The notes under the pieces were generated by a model. It worked only from the letters and a program-made list of their open reading frames with translations, was not told where the DNA came from and ran no database searches. A stretch of 64,000 nt of DNA, from positions 84,395 to 148,394 of the forward strand of contig CASEXH010000005.1 in NCBI GenBank assembly GCA_949291945.1. Reading direction: 5' to 3'. Each line of letters begins with the position of its first letter. The first letter of the stretch is position 1. Of this stretch, positions 35,097-44,974 are shown in pieces. Source of the DNA: an uncultured Bacillota bacterium (GTDB lineage Bacteria; Bacillota; Clostridia; Lachnospirales; Lachnospiraceae). The position numbers were made by a program, and so were the translations under genes.

Positions 35097-37511
35097 TTAC
35101 TTTTTAAATTCTACAATAGTCACTCCGGCGTCTCCTTCTCCGAATTCCGCCAGATGGAAGTTGTCTACATATTTCAGTCGTTTCAGATAATTATGAATGC
35201 CTTTTCGCAGGGCACCGGTACCTTTTCCATGAACGATCCGGACGCTGCTTAAATGAGCCAGATAGGCATCATCCAGATATTTATCCAGCTCTCCGATGGC
35301 TTCGTCTACAGTTTTCCCTAAAAGATTGATCTCTGTTCTTACAGAGGCGGATTTATTCATACGGATCTTTCCTGCCCCAGTCCGCTGAAGAGAAGGTCCG
35401 GTGATCACCGGCTCATCTATAAGCTCCAGATCAGTTAGAGATACCTTTGAGCGAAGAATTCCCATCTGCACATAGACCATACCTTTGGAATCCGGCTTGG
35501 AGCTGATAGTCCCCTTCACATTTAGGCTTAATACCCGGACACTGTCTCCCAGGGAAATATCCTTGGCAGTGAGGGAAGACTTCTTTTTCGCCGGAGTTTT
35601 CAATGCGATTTTCTTTCCGGCAGAGTCTGCTTTTTTCCGAAGCTTCTCTCTTTGAGCTTCCAGTTCCCTGGCACTTAATGTTTCTTTTCCGGCCTTGTTA
35701 AAGATTTTCATAGTCTGATCTGCGTATTCTTTGGCATCCCTGAGGATCCGGTAAGCCTCTTCATTGGCATTTCGCAGGATCTTTTCTTTCTGCTGATCCA
35801 GTTTATCCTGTTTTGCCTCTAACTGAGCCTTTAATTCTTTGATCTCTTCTTTGTATTTTTCAATTTCTTCCTGTTCGGACTCAATAGTTTTCCGGCTTTC
35901 CTCCAGAGAGGAGAGAACGTCCTCGAAGGATTCCTCTTCCTGGCTGATCTGCTCTTTGGCCTTGTCGATAATGAAATCCGGCAGTCCCAGCTTGCTGGAT
36001 ATGGCAAAGGCATTACTTTTTCCCGGGATGCCGATAAGGAGCCGGTAGGTGGGACGAAGAGTTTCTACATCAAATTCACAGGAAGCATTTTCTACGCCTT
36101 TTGTGGAAAGGGCGTAGACCTTAAGTTCGCTGTAATGAGTGGTGGCCATAGTCCGGATACCCTGACTGTGAAGGTGGGACAGGATCGCAATGGCAAGGGC
36201 GGCTCCCTCGGTGGGATCTGTTCCGGCTCCCAGCTCGTCAAAAAGGACCAGAGAATCCCGGTCTGCCTTTTCCAAGAACCGGACAACATTGGTCATGTGG
36301 GAGGAAAAGGTACTTAAAGACTGTTCAATACTCTGCTCGTCTCCGATATCAGCATAGACTTCCCGGAAAACGTTGAGCCGGGAATTGTCGAAGGCAGGAA
36401 TGTGGAGCCCTGACTGGCCCATAAGGGTAAGAAGCCCTACTGTTTTTAAGGAAACGGTTTTACCTCCCGTATTGGGACCGGTGACTACCAGAAGGTCAAA
36501 ATCTTCTCCCAGACGGATATCGATAGGTACCACCTGATGTTTTTCAATCAGGGGGTGCCGGGCTTTTTTCAGATCAATGATCCCATCTGTATTAAAGCGG
36601 GGCTCTGTGGCGTTCTGAGATTTTGCCAGAAGGGCCCGGGCAAAGATAAAGTCCAGCTGAGTCAGGACCTTCTGATCATCCTGGATCAGCTCCAGGCTTT
36701 CAGCAGCAGTCTGGCTTAGGCTGGAAAGAATCTTTTCAATTTCCGCCTGCTCCTGTACTTCCATTTCCCGAAGATCGTTGTTCAGTTTTACCACAGCCAT
36801 AGGTTCCACAAAAACCGTAGAACCGGTAGAAGACTGATCGTGGATCATACCGGGAACCTGGCCTCTGTACTCAGATTTTACGGGAATACAGTACCGGCCG
36901 TTCCGCATGGTGATCACCCCGTCCTGGAGATAGGCCCTGGAGCTTCCGCTGATGTAGGAAGCCAGCTGGCTGTGGATTTTTTCGTTGATGTTCTTCATAT
37001 TCCGGCGGACCTGGCGGAGTCCCGGACTGGCGTCATCTGCAATTTCCTCCGGAGACAGGATACAGCGGCGGATTTCTGTGGACAGAGGAGTGAGAGGTTC
37101 CAGGACTTCAAACATGGGGTCCAGAGAATCTGTATTTCCCTCATCTGTATCCCTCCGGGAATAGGATTTTGCCCGTCCGGCATTTTCCAGAAGACTGGCA
37201 ATATCCAGAAGTTCCCCCGTTCCCAGAGTACCTCCGATTTCCAGTCTTTTTAAAGATCCTCCGATATCCTTAACTCCCCCAAAGGAGAGGGAGCCTTTCT
37301 GATAGACTCTTGCCAGGGCATCGGCAGTTTCCTGCTGGAGGATCTGGATCTCGCCCAGATCTTCAGAAGGGGTAAGGCGACGGCACATATCCTTTCCCAT
37401 AGGGGAAGTGGCAAAGCCTTCCAGAAGTTCTGTGATCTTATAATATTCTAAAGTCTTTAAAGCTTTTTCGTTCATCTTCTTCACCTTGTTAAAATCAAAT
37501 TTTATGTCCAT
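35097..37511 (-). CDS. mutS2: Endonuclease MutS2
   Basis: 804 residues. The MutS-like ATPase has Walker A (VVTGPNTGGKTVSLKT) and Walker B (VLFDELGAGTDPTEG). A long coiled coil (about 515-600) follows, then a C-terminal Smr nuclease domain with IVHGKGTGALRKGIHNYL. MutS2 acts on branched DNA, limits recombination and, in Bacillus, splits collided ribosomes. It is the first gene of a minus-strand operon with the two-component pair. Confidence 0.96.
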   Translation of the reverse strand: MDIKFDFNKVKKMNEKALKTLEYYKITELLEGFATSPMGKDMCRRLTPSEDLGEIQILQQETADALARVYQKGSLSFGGVKDIGGSLKRLEIGGTLGTGELLDIASLLENAGRAKSYSRRDTDEGNTDSLDPMFEVLEPLTPLSTEIRRCILSPEEIADDASPGLRQVRRNMKNINEKIHSQLASYISGSSRAYLQDGVITMRNGRYCIPVKSEYRGQVPGMIHDQSSTGSTVFVEPMAVVKLNNDLREMEVQEQAEIEKILSSLSQTAAESLELIQDDQKVLTQLDFIFARALLAKSQNATEPRFNTDGIIDLKKARHPLIEKHQVVPIDIRLGEDFDLLVVTGPNTGGKTVSLKTVGLLTLMGQSGLHIPAFDNSRLNVFREVYADIGDEQSIEQSLSTFSSHMTNVVRFLEKADRDSLVLFDELGAGTDPTEGAALAIAILSHLHSQGIRTMATTHYSELKVYALSTKGVENASCEFDVETLRPTYRLLIGIPGKSNAFAISSKLGLPDFIIDKAKEQISQEEESFEDVLSSLEESRKTIESEQEEIEKYKEEIKELKAQLEAKQDKLDQQKEKILRNANEEAYRILRDAKEYADQTMKIFNKAGKETLSARELEAQREKLRKKADSAGKKIALKTPAKKKSSLTAKDISLGDSVRVLSLNVKGTISSKPDSKGMVYVQMGILRSKVSLTDLELIDEPVITGPSLQRTGAGKIRMNKSASVRTEINLLGKTVDEAIGELDKYLDDAYLAHLSSVRIVHGKGTGALRKGIHNYLKRLKYVDNFHLAEFGEGDAGVTIVEFKK

Positions 37512-37679
37512 TCTATTCTACATGAAATACCCGGGAATGAAAAGCTTTTGGAGCCCTTTTTTTCCGGGGCAGAGAGGAATATTTGTATATTCTTCATAAA
37601 AAGTTCATAAATTTTCAGTATAATAGACAAAAATATGCCAGAGAGCATTCTGAAATCTGACACATGGAGAACAAGTAAT

Positions 37680-39101
37680 ATGGGCGAAGATAGAAAAGAA
37701 GAGTTTGACCGGGATGAAAAACTGCAGGAGACAGTCAAAGAAGAGACAGCAGGGGAAAAGGAAGGACAGGAAAAAGAAGCGGTTCGGGAAAGTCAGGATA
37801 CCCGGGAAGAGGCAGCTGGAACAGAGAACGCAGAACCGGAGGAATCCGGGGATTCTTATGAATTTATGAAAGAAACCATAAAGGCCAAGCCATTAGATAA
37901 AAAGAAACTGGCAAGGCAGATAGGAAAGCTGGCAGGATCCGGAGCGGTTTTCGGCCTGGCTGCGGCCCTGGTTTTCGGCGCCCTGGCGCCGGGTCTGCTT
38001 CAGAGGGCCGAAGAGCGGCAAAGCGACCGGGAAGTACAGTTCCAGAACGGCACACAAGAGACAGAAGAAGAGCAGGAAGAAGTCCAGGAGGACCAGGAAG
38101 ATACACAAACGGAGCAGACGACCATTATTCAGGAAATGACTCCGGAAGACTATCAGACATTGTATTCCGATATTTTTGCCACTGCCCAGGAGGCGGAAAA
38201 AGCAATCGTAACTGTCAATAGCCGGCAAAATGACCAGGATTGGTTCCAGACACCCTATGAAAGTCAGATCTCCGGACTTCTGGTAGCGGAAAGCGGACAG
38301 GAATACTATATACTCACGGAGTACAGAATTGTGGAAAATGTAGATCGAATTGAAGTGACTTTCTGTGATGGAACTATAAATGAAGCCAGGTTCCAGAAAG
38401 CAGACAGCAACACAGGCGTTGCCATTTTAAAAGTTGCAAAATCTGAGGTGCCTGCAGAGACCCAGCAGGCCATAGCCATAGCTCCGCTGGGCGAGTCCTA
38501 TAATGTAAAGCAGGGAGAACCAGTACTTGCAATTGGCAGTCCTATGGGGTATAGTGATTCTGTCGGTTACGGAATCGTAACCTCCACATCCAATACTGTG
38601 TCCAGAGTAGACGCCCAATACGGTCTGATCACTACGGACATTGCCGGAAGCAGTCAGGGCAGCGGTGTGATCGTAAATCTGGATGGAGAGATCATCGGTA
38701 TTATTGCCCAGTCTTTTGCCAGTGAGGATACCCAGAATCTGATCACGGGCCTGTCTGTCTCAGACAGCAGGGAACTGATTCAAACACTGTCGGATAATCA
38801 GGACATGATCTACATGGGAGTGACCGGTACCAATATTACTTCAGAAATTTCTGAAAAGAAGGGAATTCCCAAAGGCGTTTTCGTGGAAGAGGTAGAAGTG
38901 GACTCCCCGGCTATGCAGGTAGGGATCCAGAACGGTGATGTGATCACTGAGATTAACGGAGAGACTGTGGAAACGGTAAAGGGATATCAACAGCAACTGA
39001 AAGCCTGCAAAGCAGGAGAGACCATTGATGTGAAAGCTATGCGCCAGGGGACAGAAGGGTATGTGGAGGTATCTTTTGAAGTAACATTAAAGGCAAAATA
39101 G
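37680..39101 (+). CDS. HtrA-like membrane protein with PDZ domain and degenerate catalytic triad
   Basis: About 473 residues. An acidic, low-complexity cytosolic N terminus of about 75 residues precedes one membrane helix (GSGAVFGLAAALVFGALA), an acidic linker, a trypsin-like domain and a C-terminal PDZ domain (KGVFVEEVEVDSPAMQVGIQ). By my alignment to DegP, the histidine of the ITNxHV motif is arginine (ILTEYRIVEN), the aspartate is glycine (SNTGVAILKV), and the serine of GNSGG is glycine (SSQGSGVIVNLDGE). It is therefore probably not a protease and may act as a scaffold or sensor. Start taken at 37680; an in-frame ATG at 37635 is possible. Confidence 0.85.
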   Translation: MGEDRKEEFDRDEKLQETVKEETAGEKEGQEKEAVRESQDTREEAAGTENAEPEESGDSYEFMKETIKAKPLDKKKLARQIGKLAGSGAVFGLAAALVFGALAPGLLQRAEERQSDREVQFQNGTQETEEEQEEVQEDQEDTQTEQTTIIQEMTPEDYQTLYSDIFATAQEAEKAIVTVNSRQNDQDWFQTPYESQISGLLVAESGQEYYILTEYRIVENVDRIEVTFCDGTINEARFQKADSNTGVAILKVAKSEVPAETQQAIAIAPLGESYNVKQGEPVLAIGSPMGYSDSVGYGIVTSTSNTVSRVDAQYGLITTDIAGSSQGSGVIVNLDGEIIGIIAQSFASEDTQNLITGLSVSDSRELIQTLSDNQDMIYMGVTGTNITSEISEKKGIPKGVFVEEVEVDSPAMQVGIQNGDVITEINGETVETVKGYQQQLKACKAGETIDVKAMRQGTEGYVEVSFEVTLKAK

Positions 39102-39116
39102 AAAGGGCATAAAACC

Positions 39117-40061
39117 ATGAAATTTATCAGCGAACTCCGTGAAGGAGAAAAAATATCAGGAATCTATTTATGCAAGCATAAACAGGCGGCGGTGACCAAA
39201 AACGGAAAGCCTTATGAAAACGTGATCCTTCAGGACAAAACCGGAACCATAGACGGAAAGATCTGGGAGCCAAACTCTCTGGGAATTGATGAATTTGATC
39301 CTTTGGATTACATAGACGTAGTGGGAGATGTGACCAGCTTTCAGGGAAGTCTGCAGGTAAGCATCAAACGGGCCAGAAAAGCCGGGGAGGGAGAGTATGA
39401 CCCGGGAAATTACCTTCCGGTAAGCGATAAGAACGTAGATACCATGTACCAGGAACTTTTAGGCTGTGCAGCACAGGTGAAAAATCCCTATCTCCACCGG
39501 CTTCTGATGAGCTTTTTTGAGGAAGACGAAGAGTTTATCCGGGCCTTTAAAGGAAATTCCGCTGCCAAGACCGTTCACCACGGTTTTATCGGCGGCCTGC
39601 TGGAGCATACTTTAAGTGTGACCAGGCTTTGCCAGTACTACTGTAAAACTTATCCTGTACTGAATCAGGATCTGCTGCTTACTGCCGCTATGCTCCACGA
39701 TATCGGAAAAACCAGAGAATTGAGTCCTTTTCCGAAAAACGACTATACGGATGACGGCCAGCTTCTGGGTCATATTATGATCGGCGCAGAGATGGTCCAT
39801 GACAAGGCCAGGGAGATCCCCGGATTTCCGGAGAAGCTGGAAAGTGAAGTGAAGCACTGTATTCTTGCCCACCACGGGGAGCTGGAGTATGGTTCTCCAA
39901 AGAAACCGGCTCTGGCAGAGGCGGTCGCCTTAAATCTGGCGGACAATACCGACGCCAAGATGGAAACTCTTACGGAAATCTTTAACGGAGCAGGAGAACA
40001 GAAAGACTGGCTGGGATACAACCGTCTCTTTGAATCAAATCTGCGGAAAAGCAGTCTGTAA
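39117..40061 (+). CDS. 3'-5' exoribonuclease YhaM-like
   Basis: 314 residues with an N-terminal OB-fold (VILQDKTGTIDGKIWEPNS; residues 1-100) and an HD phosphohydrolase domain. The HD motif is in TAAMLHDIGKTREL, and HGFIGGLLEHTLSV and LAHHGELEYGSP hold other metal ligands. This matches YhaM/CBF1-type 3'-5' exonucleases of Firmicutes. It begins 15 bases after the HtrA-like gene and may share its transcript. Confidence 0.92.
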   Translation: MKFISELREGEKISGIYLCKHKQAAVTKNGKPYENVILQDKTGTIDGKIWEPNSLGIDEFDPLDYIDVVGDVTSFQGSLQVSIKRARKAGEGEYDPGNYLPVSDKNVDTMYQELLGCAAQVKNPYLHRLLMSFFEEDEEFIRAFKGNSAAKTVHHGFIGGLLEHTLSVTRLCQYYCKTYPVLNQDLLLTAAMLHDIGKTRELSPFPKNDYTDDGQLLGHIMIGAEMVHDKAREIPGFPEKLESEVKHCILAHHGELEYGSPKKPALAEAVALNLADNTDAKMETLTEIFNGAGEQKDWLGYNRLFESNLRKSSL

Positions 40062-40204
40062 AATGTAGATTGGCGGGCAGAGATGATCAGCCTGTGCCGT
40101 TAGGCGGTTAACGGCTGTGTCACTACTAGTACAGAAAAGCAGAAGCTGTCCGGACAAAGCAAAAGTCCGGCTGTTTTTGCTTTTTTCATGTAAAAGGAGA
40201 GTCT
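40062..40204 (+). other. Intergenic gap with one hairpin and a terminator
   Basis: No gene seen. GCCGTTA (40096) pairs with TAACGGC (40109) in a 7-bp stem. A terminator lies at 40135-40186: CCGGAC / GTCCGG with an outer A-rich / T-rich stem ending in TTTTTT. Confidence 0.7.
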
Positions 40205-41680
40205 ATGGAATTTAAGAAAAACGACATTTTGACAATTGATATAGAGGATATGGGACATGACGGAGAGGGGATCGGAAAGGCAGATGGCTATACTCTGTTT
40301 GTAAAGGATACGGTCATCGGTGACCGGGCAGAGGTAAAGATCATGAAGGCCAAGAAAAATTACGGCTATGCCCGGCTGCTGAAGGTACTCAGACCTTCCC
40401 CGGACAGGACAGAACCCAGATGCCCCATTGCCAGAGCCTGCGGAGGCTGCCAGCTCCAGTTCCTTTCATACGAAAAGCAGCTGGAATTTAAGAAAAAGAA
40501 AGTCTTGGGAAATCTCCAGCGTATCGGGGGATTTGCTGATATACAGGCAGAAAGAGTCCTGGGAATGGAAGATCCCTGGCGCTATCGGAATAAAGCCCAG
40601 TTCCCTGTAGGGAGAAACAAAGAAGGCGAAATCGTCACCGGATTCTACGCAGGAAGGACTCACAGCATTGTGCCAAACAGGGACTGCCTTTTAGGGGTAA
40701 AGGTAAATGAAGAGATCCTTAACCGGATCCTGGCTTATATGGAAACCTGCCATGCAGAACCTTATGATGAGAAGACAGGAATAGGATTGGTCCGCCATAT
40801 CCTTCTCAGATACGGATTTAAGACCGGAGAGATCATGGTCTGTCTCATCATTAACGGAACCAGGATACCGGCTCAGGACAGCCTTGTGGAGGCTTTAAAG
40901 GATATCCCCGGAATGACCAGCATTTCTCTTAATGTAAATACCAAAAGAAATAATGTGATCCTGGGAGAAAAGGTGATTCCTCTCTGGGGAAAAGAATATA
41001 TCACAGATTATATCGGATCGATCCAGTATCAGATCTCTCCTCTGTCCTTCTATCAGGTAAATCCGGTACAGACGGAGAAACTTTACGGAACCGCTCTGGA
41101 ATATGCGGGACTTACAGGGAAAGAGACAGTCTGGGATCTCTACTGCGGGATCGGCACCATTTCCCTGTTCCTGGCCCAGAAGGCAAAACAGGTCTATGGG
41201 GTGGAAATCGTTCCTCCGGCCATAGAAGACGCCAGGAGAAACGCCAAACTGAACGGTATCACAAATGCGGAATTTTTCGTAGGAAAAGCAGAAGAGGTCC
41301 TGCCGGAAAAATACGAAAAAGAAGGCATATACGCAGACGTAATCGTAGTAGATCCTCCAAGAAAGGGCTGCGATGAAGCCGTCCTGGATACCATGCTGAA
41401 AATGAAGCCGGAGAAAATTGTATATGTAAGCTGCGACTCTGCCACACTGGCAAGGGATCTGAAAGTGCTGTGCCAGGAGGAGTATAGGCTGGAAAAAGTG
41501 GCGGTGTGCGATATGTTTCCGCAGGGGGTGCATGTGGAGACTGTGTGCCTCTTGAGCAACCGAAAATCAAAGCCTGACACTCATGTGGATCTGACCCTGG
41601 ATATGGAAGACTATTACAGGATAAAAGATCAGGAGGGAAGACTATTACAGGATAAAAGATCAGGAGAAACAGTCAAATAA
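40205..41680 (+). CDS. rlmD: 23S rRNA (uracil-5-)-methyltransferase RlmD-like
   Basis: 491 residues. An N-terminal TRAM domain is followed by a cysteine cluster for 4Fe-4S (CPIARACGGCQLQ, residues about 78-89). The SAM-binding motif is DLYCGIGTISLFLA, and the catalytic cysteine lies in VYVSCDSATLARDLKVL. It methylates a uracil in 23S rRNA. The C terminus is unusual: a 31-bp tandem duplication (from 41605) shifts the frame, so the last 14 residues (GRLLQDKRSGETVK) read the second copy out of phase. Confidence 0.93.
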   Translation: MEFKKNDILTIDIEDMGHDGEGIGKADGYTLFVKDTVIGDRAEVKIMKAKKNYGYARLLKVLRPSPDRTEPRCPIARACGGCQLQFLSYEKQLEFKKKKVLGNLQRIGGFADIQAERVLGMEDPWRYRNKAQFPVGRNKEGEIVTGFYAGRTHSIVPNRDCLLGVKVNEEILNRILAYMETCHAEPYDEKTGIGLVRHILLRYGFKTGEIMVCLIINGTRIPAQDSLVEALKDIPGMTSISLNVNTKRNNVILGEKVIPLWGKEYITDYIGSIQYQISPLSFYQVNPVQTEKLYGTALEYAGLTGKETVWDLYCGIGTISLFLAQKAKQVYGVEIVPPAIEDARRNAKLNGITNAEFFVGKAEEVLPEKYEKEGIYADVIVVDPPRKGCDEAVLDTMLKMKPEKIVYVSCDSATLARDLKVLCQEEYRLEKVAVCDMFPQGVHVETVCLLSNRKSKPDTHVDLTLDMEDYYRIKDQEGRLLQDKRSGETVK

Positions 41681-41703
41681 ATAATACACGGAACTTAAAT
41701 CGG

Positions 41704-41740
41704 CAGCTGCTGATGCGTAAATGCATTGGCAGCTGTTTTT
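41704..41740 (+). terminator. Rho-independent terminator after rlmD
   Basis: CAGCTGCT pairs with GGCAGCTG around an inner GATGC / GCATT stem, followed by TTTTT. Confidence 0.85.
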
Positions 41741-41850
41741 GCGTTATGGCGGATTTAAGGGAGGTGGTGCCGTTGGACTAACGGCCGATGACTGGAAGAC
41801 AAAGGCATTTCTAAAGTAAATATTCATTTACGGTTTAAGGAGGCACATCT

Positions 41851-42102
41851 ATGGCAATGAAAAAATTCAGAAATATGAAAGTCTATGAGCAGAGCGGATA
41901 TCAGTATAAATCCACACCGGCCATCATGAAAGGGCAGTGGCTCCGTGAAGCTGGATTTGACTGCGGGACATCCATTACTGTTACTTGTGAGGAGGGGCGT
42001 CTGGTGATCGTTCCAAGAGAAGAAGCAAGCTATGTGGATGCTTTTGAGGAAAGCGGCAGGGAAACGGCGGATAAGGTTGCGGAAAAGAAAGGACGGTATT
42101 GA
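41851..42102 (+). CDS. SymE-family toxin-like protein
   Basis: 83 residues. The segment KVYEQSGYQYKSTPAIMKGQ, then WLREAGFDCGTSITVTCEEGRLVIV, is the SymE toxin domain with an AbrB-like fold. In E. coli, SymE is an SOS-induced toxin controlled by an antisense RNA; whether such an RNA exists here is not visible. AAGGAGGCACATCT precedes the ATG. It directly precedes the parA fragment, an arrangement common on integrative elements, so it marks the left side of a mobile remnant. Confidence 0.85.
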   Translation: MAMKKFRNMKVYEQSGYQYKSTPAIMKGQWLREAGFDCGTSITVTCEEGRLVIVPREEASYVDAFEESGRETADKVAEKKGRY

Positions 42103-42104
42103 TG

Positions 42105-42560
42105 ATGGGAAAGATTTACGTTATCGGATCACAGAAAGGCGGGGTGGGGAAAACTACCTCCACCCTGAACCTTGCATATGCACTGCGGAAACAGGGAAAG
42201 AAAGTGCTGGCTGTAGATTTTGACAGCCAGGCGAACCTGACGGCCTGTTATGGGATTGAAAATACAGGGGAACTGGAAAATACCATAAAACTTCCGGCCA
42301 TGAAGAAGTGCATCCGAACAGAGGATGGCGTAGATTTTATTCCTTCTTCTATTTACCTGTCTGTGGCGGACGCAAAGCTGCGGCTGGAAATGGGAGCGGA
42401 AAAGATCCTGTCGGAGATCTTGGATCCGCTCAGGGAGAAATATGATTATATTCTGATTGATACCTGCCCTTCCCTGGGAATGCTGACCATCAATGCCCTT
42501 GCGGCGGCTGATGAGGTCATTATCACGGTGAATAAGGTATGTCATCGATATAATCATTGA
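42105..42560 (+). pseudogene. ParA/Soj-family ATPase, truncated
   Basis: The deviant Walker A motif KGGVGKTTSTLNLA near residue 10 and DYILIDTCPSLGMLTINAL near 113 identify a ParA chromosome/plasmid partition ATPase. The reading frame leaves family similarity at about TVNK (42537) and stops after CHRYNH. ParA proteins are about 250-270 residues, so the last 100 are missing. The break coincides with the start of foreign sequence containing an integrase fragment on the other strand. No parB or parA 3' half is found in the window. Confidence 0.88.
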
Positions 42561-42798
42561 GCCTCCGTACCGCACAGGTATACGCACTAAAAGTCGATCT
42601 GCATACGTTTACTGAATCTAGAAACTGACGTCCAATTTCAGGAGTATATGTTTCTATACCAAGTTTTTTCATCAACGAGTAGATTCTGTTGTAAATCCGC
42701 CTGTAAACCATCAATGTGGAATCCATGTAATTCTGCTTTTTGAGTTGATTGATGACACAATCAGACAGCTTGTGAAAGTTTAACGTTTTCTCTGCCAT
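42523..42798 (-). pseudogene. N-terminal fragment of a tyrosine recombinase
   Basis: 91 residues with an excellent ribosome site (AAGGAGGTCAATT). The helical SAM-like core-binding domain (YRRIYNRIYSLMKKLGIETY, then STFSAYTCAVRRLND) resembles the N-terminal domain of phage/transposon integrases. The catalytic R-H-R-Y domain is absent because the sequence joins the parA remnant. It is a remnant of an integrated element. Confidence 0.7.
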
Positions 42799-42924
42799 AA
42801 TTGACCTCCTTATAATAATCTGTGAGGTTAATTATACGCTATTGTTATTCGAGAAAACGACATGTACCATCAGGTTTTAAGCTGAGATCTGCATTTCTTC
42901 TGGAATAATAATACTTCTGGGATA

Positions 42925-42958
42925 ATGCGTCTTATTCCAGTTCTGAGATAAGACGCAT
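42925..42958. repeat. Hairpin at the left edge of the IS66 remnant
   Basis: ATGCGTCTTAT and ATAAGACGCAT are perfect 11-bp inverted arms around 12 bases, ending inside the first codons of the IS66 fragment. Confidence 0.7.
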
Positions 42959-43567
42959 GCGAGGCGGTATTTCGCAGATGCATTAAAAGCACTCCCAAAA
43001 GCGGCACAAAAAACTGCGAAAGATACCGTGGCATACGAAGCCCTGAAGCGGATAGGGGCCATCTATCATCTGGACAATCCGTTATCTGATCTGGAACCGG
43101 AAGACCGGAAAAAGCAGCGGCAGATGACAGTCAGACCTCTGGTGGAGGCTTTCTTTGCGTGGGCAAAAGAGGTAGAGTCCGCTGACTGTCTTCCCAAAGG
43201 GAAAACACTGGAAGGGATCCATTACTGTATCAACCAGGAAGAGGCACTGAAAGTGTTCCTGGATGACGGTGAAGTGCCTCTTGATAACAACGCAACAGAA
43301 GGAGCGCTCCGCAGCTTCTGCCTGCATAAACATGCATGGAAGTTGATCGATAGTATCGATGGCGCAAAATCCAGTGCGATCATCTACAGCATAACGGAAA
43401 CAGCAAAGGCGAATCATCTGAATCCGTTCCGTTATCTGACCCATGTCCTGACAGTGTTAAAAGATCATCAGGATGATACGGATTACCGTTTTATAGAAGA
43501 CCTGCTTCCATGGTCAGATCAGTTACCAGAGATCTGCCGGGGCAAGTCAAAAACAACTGAGCCGTAA
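42956..43567 (+). pseudogene. IS66-family transposase (TnpC), C-terminal fragment
   Basis: The open frame begins HARRYFADALKAL, a conserved IS66 motif normally in the middle of the protein, and continues to the C-terminal catalytic glutamate region (VPLDNNATEGALRSFCLHKHAWKLID) and RYLTHVLTVL. About 200 of roughly 500 residues remain. The 5' half is missing, so the transposase is inactive. Confidence 0.9.
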
Positions 43568-43596
43568 ACCAGGCCGCCGGAAACGGCGGTCAAAAA

Positions 43597-44142
43597 ATGG
43601 GCCAGTACTCATGGTTTACCGTATACATTGAAACAAATCTTGCGGAAGATATGACCCCTTTCGCTATGCAGATCGAGCAATTGAATAGTATCTATGGAAT
43701 AAGCACGACCGCTTCCTGTGCAATCATTGCAGAAATCGGTATTGATATGAAGCCATTTAAAACTACGGAACACATTTGCTCATGGGCTGGTCTCTGTCCT
43801 GGCAATAATGAAAGTGCTGGAAAACGAAAAAGCGCATCTATTACGAAAGGCAATCCTTATATCAAAAGTATGCTTTGTGAAGTTGCCTGGGTAATCGCCG
43901 GGAAACGGAATACATATCTTTCTGCCTGGTACTGGAGAATCAAGCAGAAAAAAGGTGCTAAAAAAGCCATTGTCGCCCTTGCTAGAAAACTTCTTGTCAT
44001 CATTTACACTATGTTAAAACAAGGAACTCTGTTTGATGAATCCTGTTTTGAGACCAGACGTAAAAATTGTGAGCAAAAGCAGCTTTCCCGCTATATACGA
44101 GAATTAGAAAAACATGGCTATCATGTAGAAGCTCAGAGTTAG
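43597..44142 (+). pseudogene. IS110-family transposase, C-terminal fragment
   Basis: Residues from QLNSIYGISTTASCAIIAEIG onward form the Transposase_20 (IS116/IS110/IS902) domain with SWAGLCPGNNESAGKRKSA and KGNPYIKSMLCEVAW. The N-terminal DEDD catalytic domain is missing. Intact members use a bridge RNA from the element end; that end is lost here. It adjoins the IS66 fragment, which suggests one element landed in another. Confidence 0.9.
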
Positions 44143-44241
44143 TCTGTGTTTGCATGATCTATATTTCACTATCGGCAGCCGATATCGTGACTGCTTTATA
44201 GTGATGTCTTCATGATTGTTGAAAACATTTGTTGTCAAGGC

Positions 44242-44568
44242 TCAATTCCTGGCTACGGATTTTATTTTCGTAGCAAGGTACGGGTTTTGCATCTGTGATG
44301 CTGTATTCTGTTCCGGAATGTGATCCGGTACAATGTCAATGGGGACCACGTCCTGTTTCGGGCGGGGGACCGGGGGATGACCATAATTCGCTGCTGGGAT
44401 CTGATCCGCTGCCGCTTTCCGACAACGGCTGACCCAGTTGTAAAAGGTGCTTACCGCAATGTCGTTTTCACGGCACCAGTCAGCATCTGTCATGCCGCTC
44501 TGTCGGCATTCATTGATAAGCCTGATCTGTTCCACCATTGGAACACGAGCTTTGCGAGTACCTGCCAT
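44242..44568 (-). CDS. IS66-type accessory protein TnpA-like
   Basis: 108 residues with a helix-turn-helix (WCRENDIAVSTFYNWVSRCRK), preceded by EQIRLINECRQSGMTDAD. This matches the small TnpA protein of IS66 elements. TnpB and the N-terminal half of TnpC that should follow are missing, and the gene points away from the TnpC fragment at 42956, so it comes from another copy or a rearrangement. Confidence 0.8.
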   Translation of the reverse strand: MAGTRKARVPMVEQIRLINECRQSGMTDADWCRENDIAVSTFYNWVSRCRKAAADQIPAANYGHPPVPRPKQDVVPIDIVPDHIPEQNTASQMQNPYLATKIKSVARN

Positions 44569-44974
44569 AACCTATCCTCCATAATTGTAGTGAAATAGTC
44601 TAAATATCTATCGACTACAATTATATAGGCAAAACTTGAGGATCAGGAAATTCGCAGGAATATTTGGCGCTTACGTTCTAAAGGTAGATATTTTGGCAGG
44701 AATAAAGATATGCTTAGAGATTTTCGGAATGGATATTTTGTAAATGTGGTGTGTTTCTTTATTTTATGGAATGTATATCAGTTTCCGCAGAGTGAAGAGG
44801 GGTAAGAAACAATGGCAGGATAACGGACTTATGCGAAAATGTTTCCTTTTGCCAGAAGGTATTGAATGTTCTTACTGGATCGTGATTAAATACGGTAGCG
44901 GGTAATATCTTTCCAGTTTGCAGGGAATCCCATTATATCCAAAAGGGAAGATTCGCTGATCTGCCCGCTGTTTT
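44569..44974. other. Gene-free stretch between the IS66 remnant and the Abi gene
   Basis: About 400 bases without a convincing gene. A 30-codon frame from 44711 has no family I know. I see no terminal repeat or RNA gene here. Confidence 0.5.

Noticed and set aside
42099..42560. Active partition system
   Set aside because: ParA lacks its C-terminal third and no ParB gene or parS site is seen.
43568..44241. Bridge RNA of the IS110 element
   Set aside because: The N-terminal domain and the left end that would encode it are missing.
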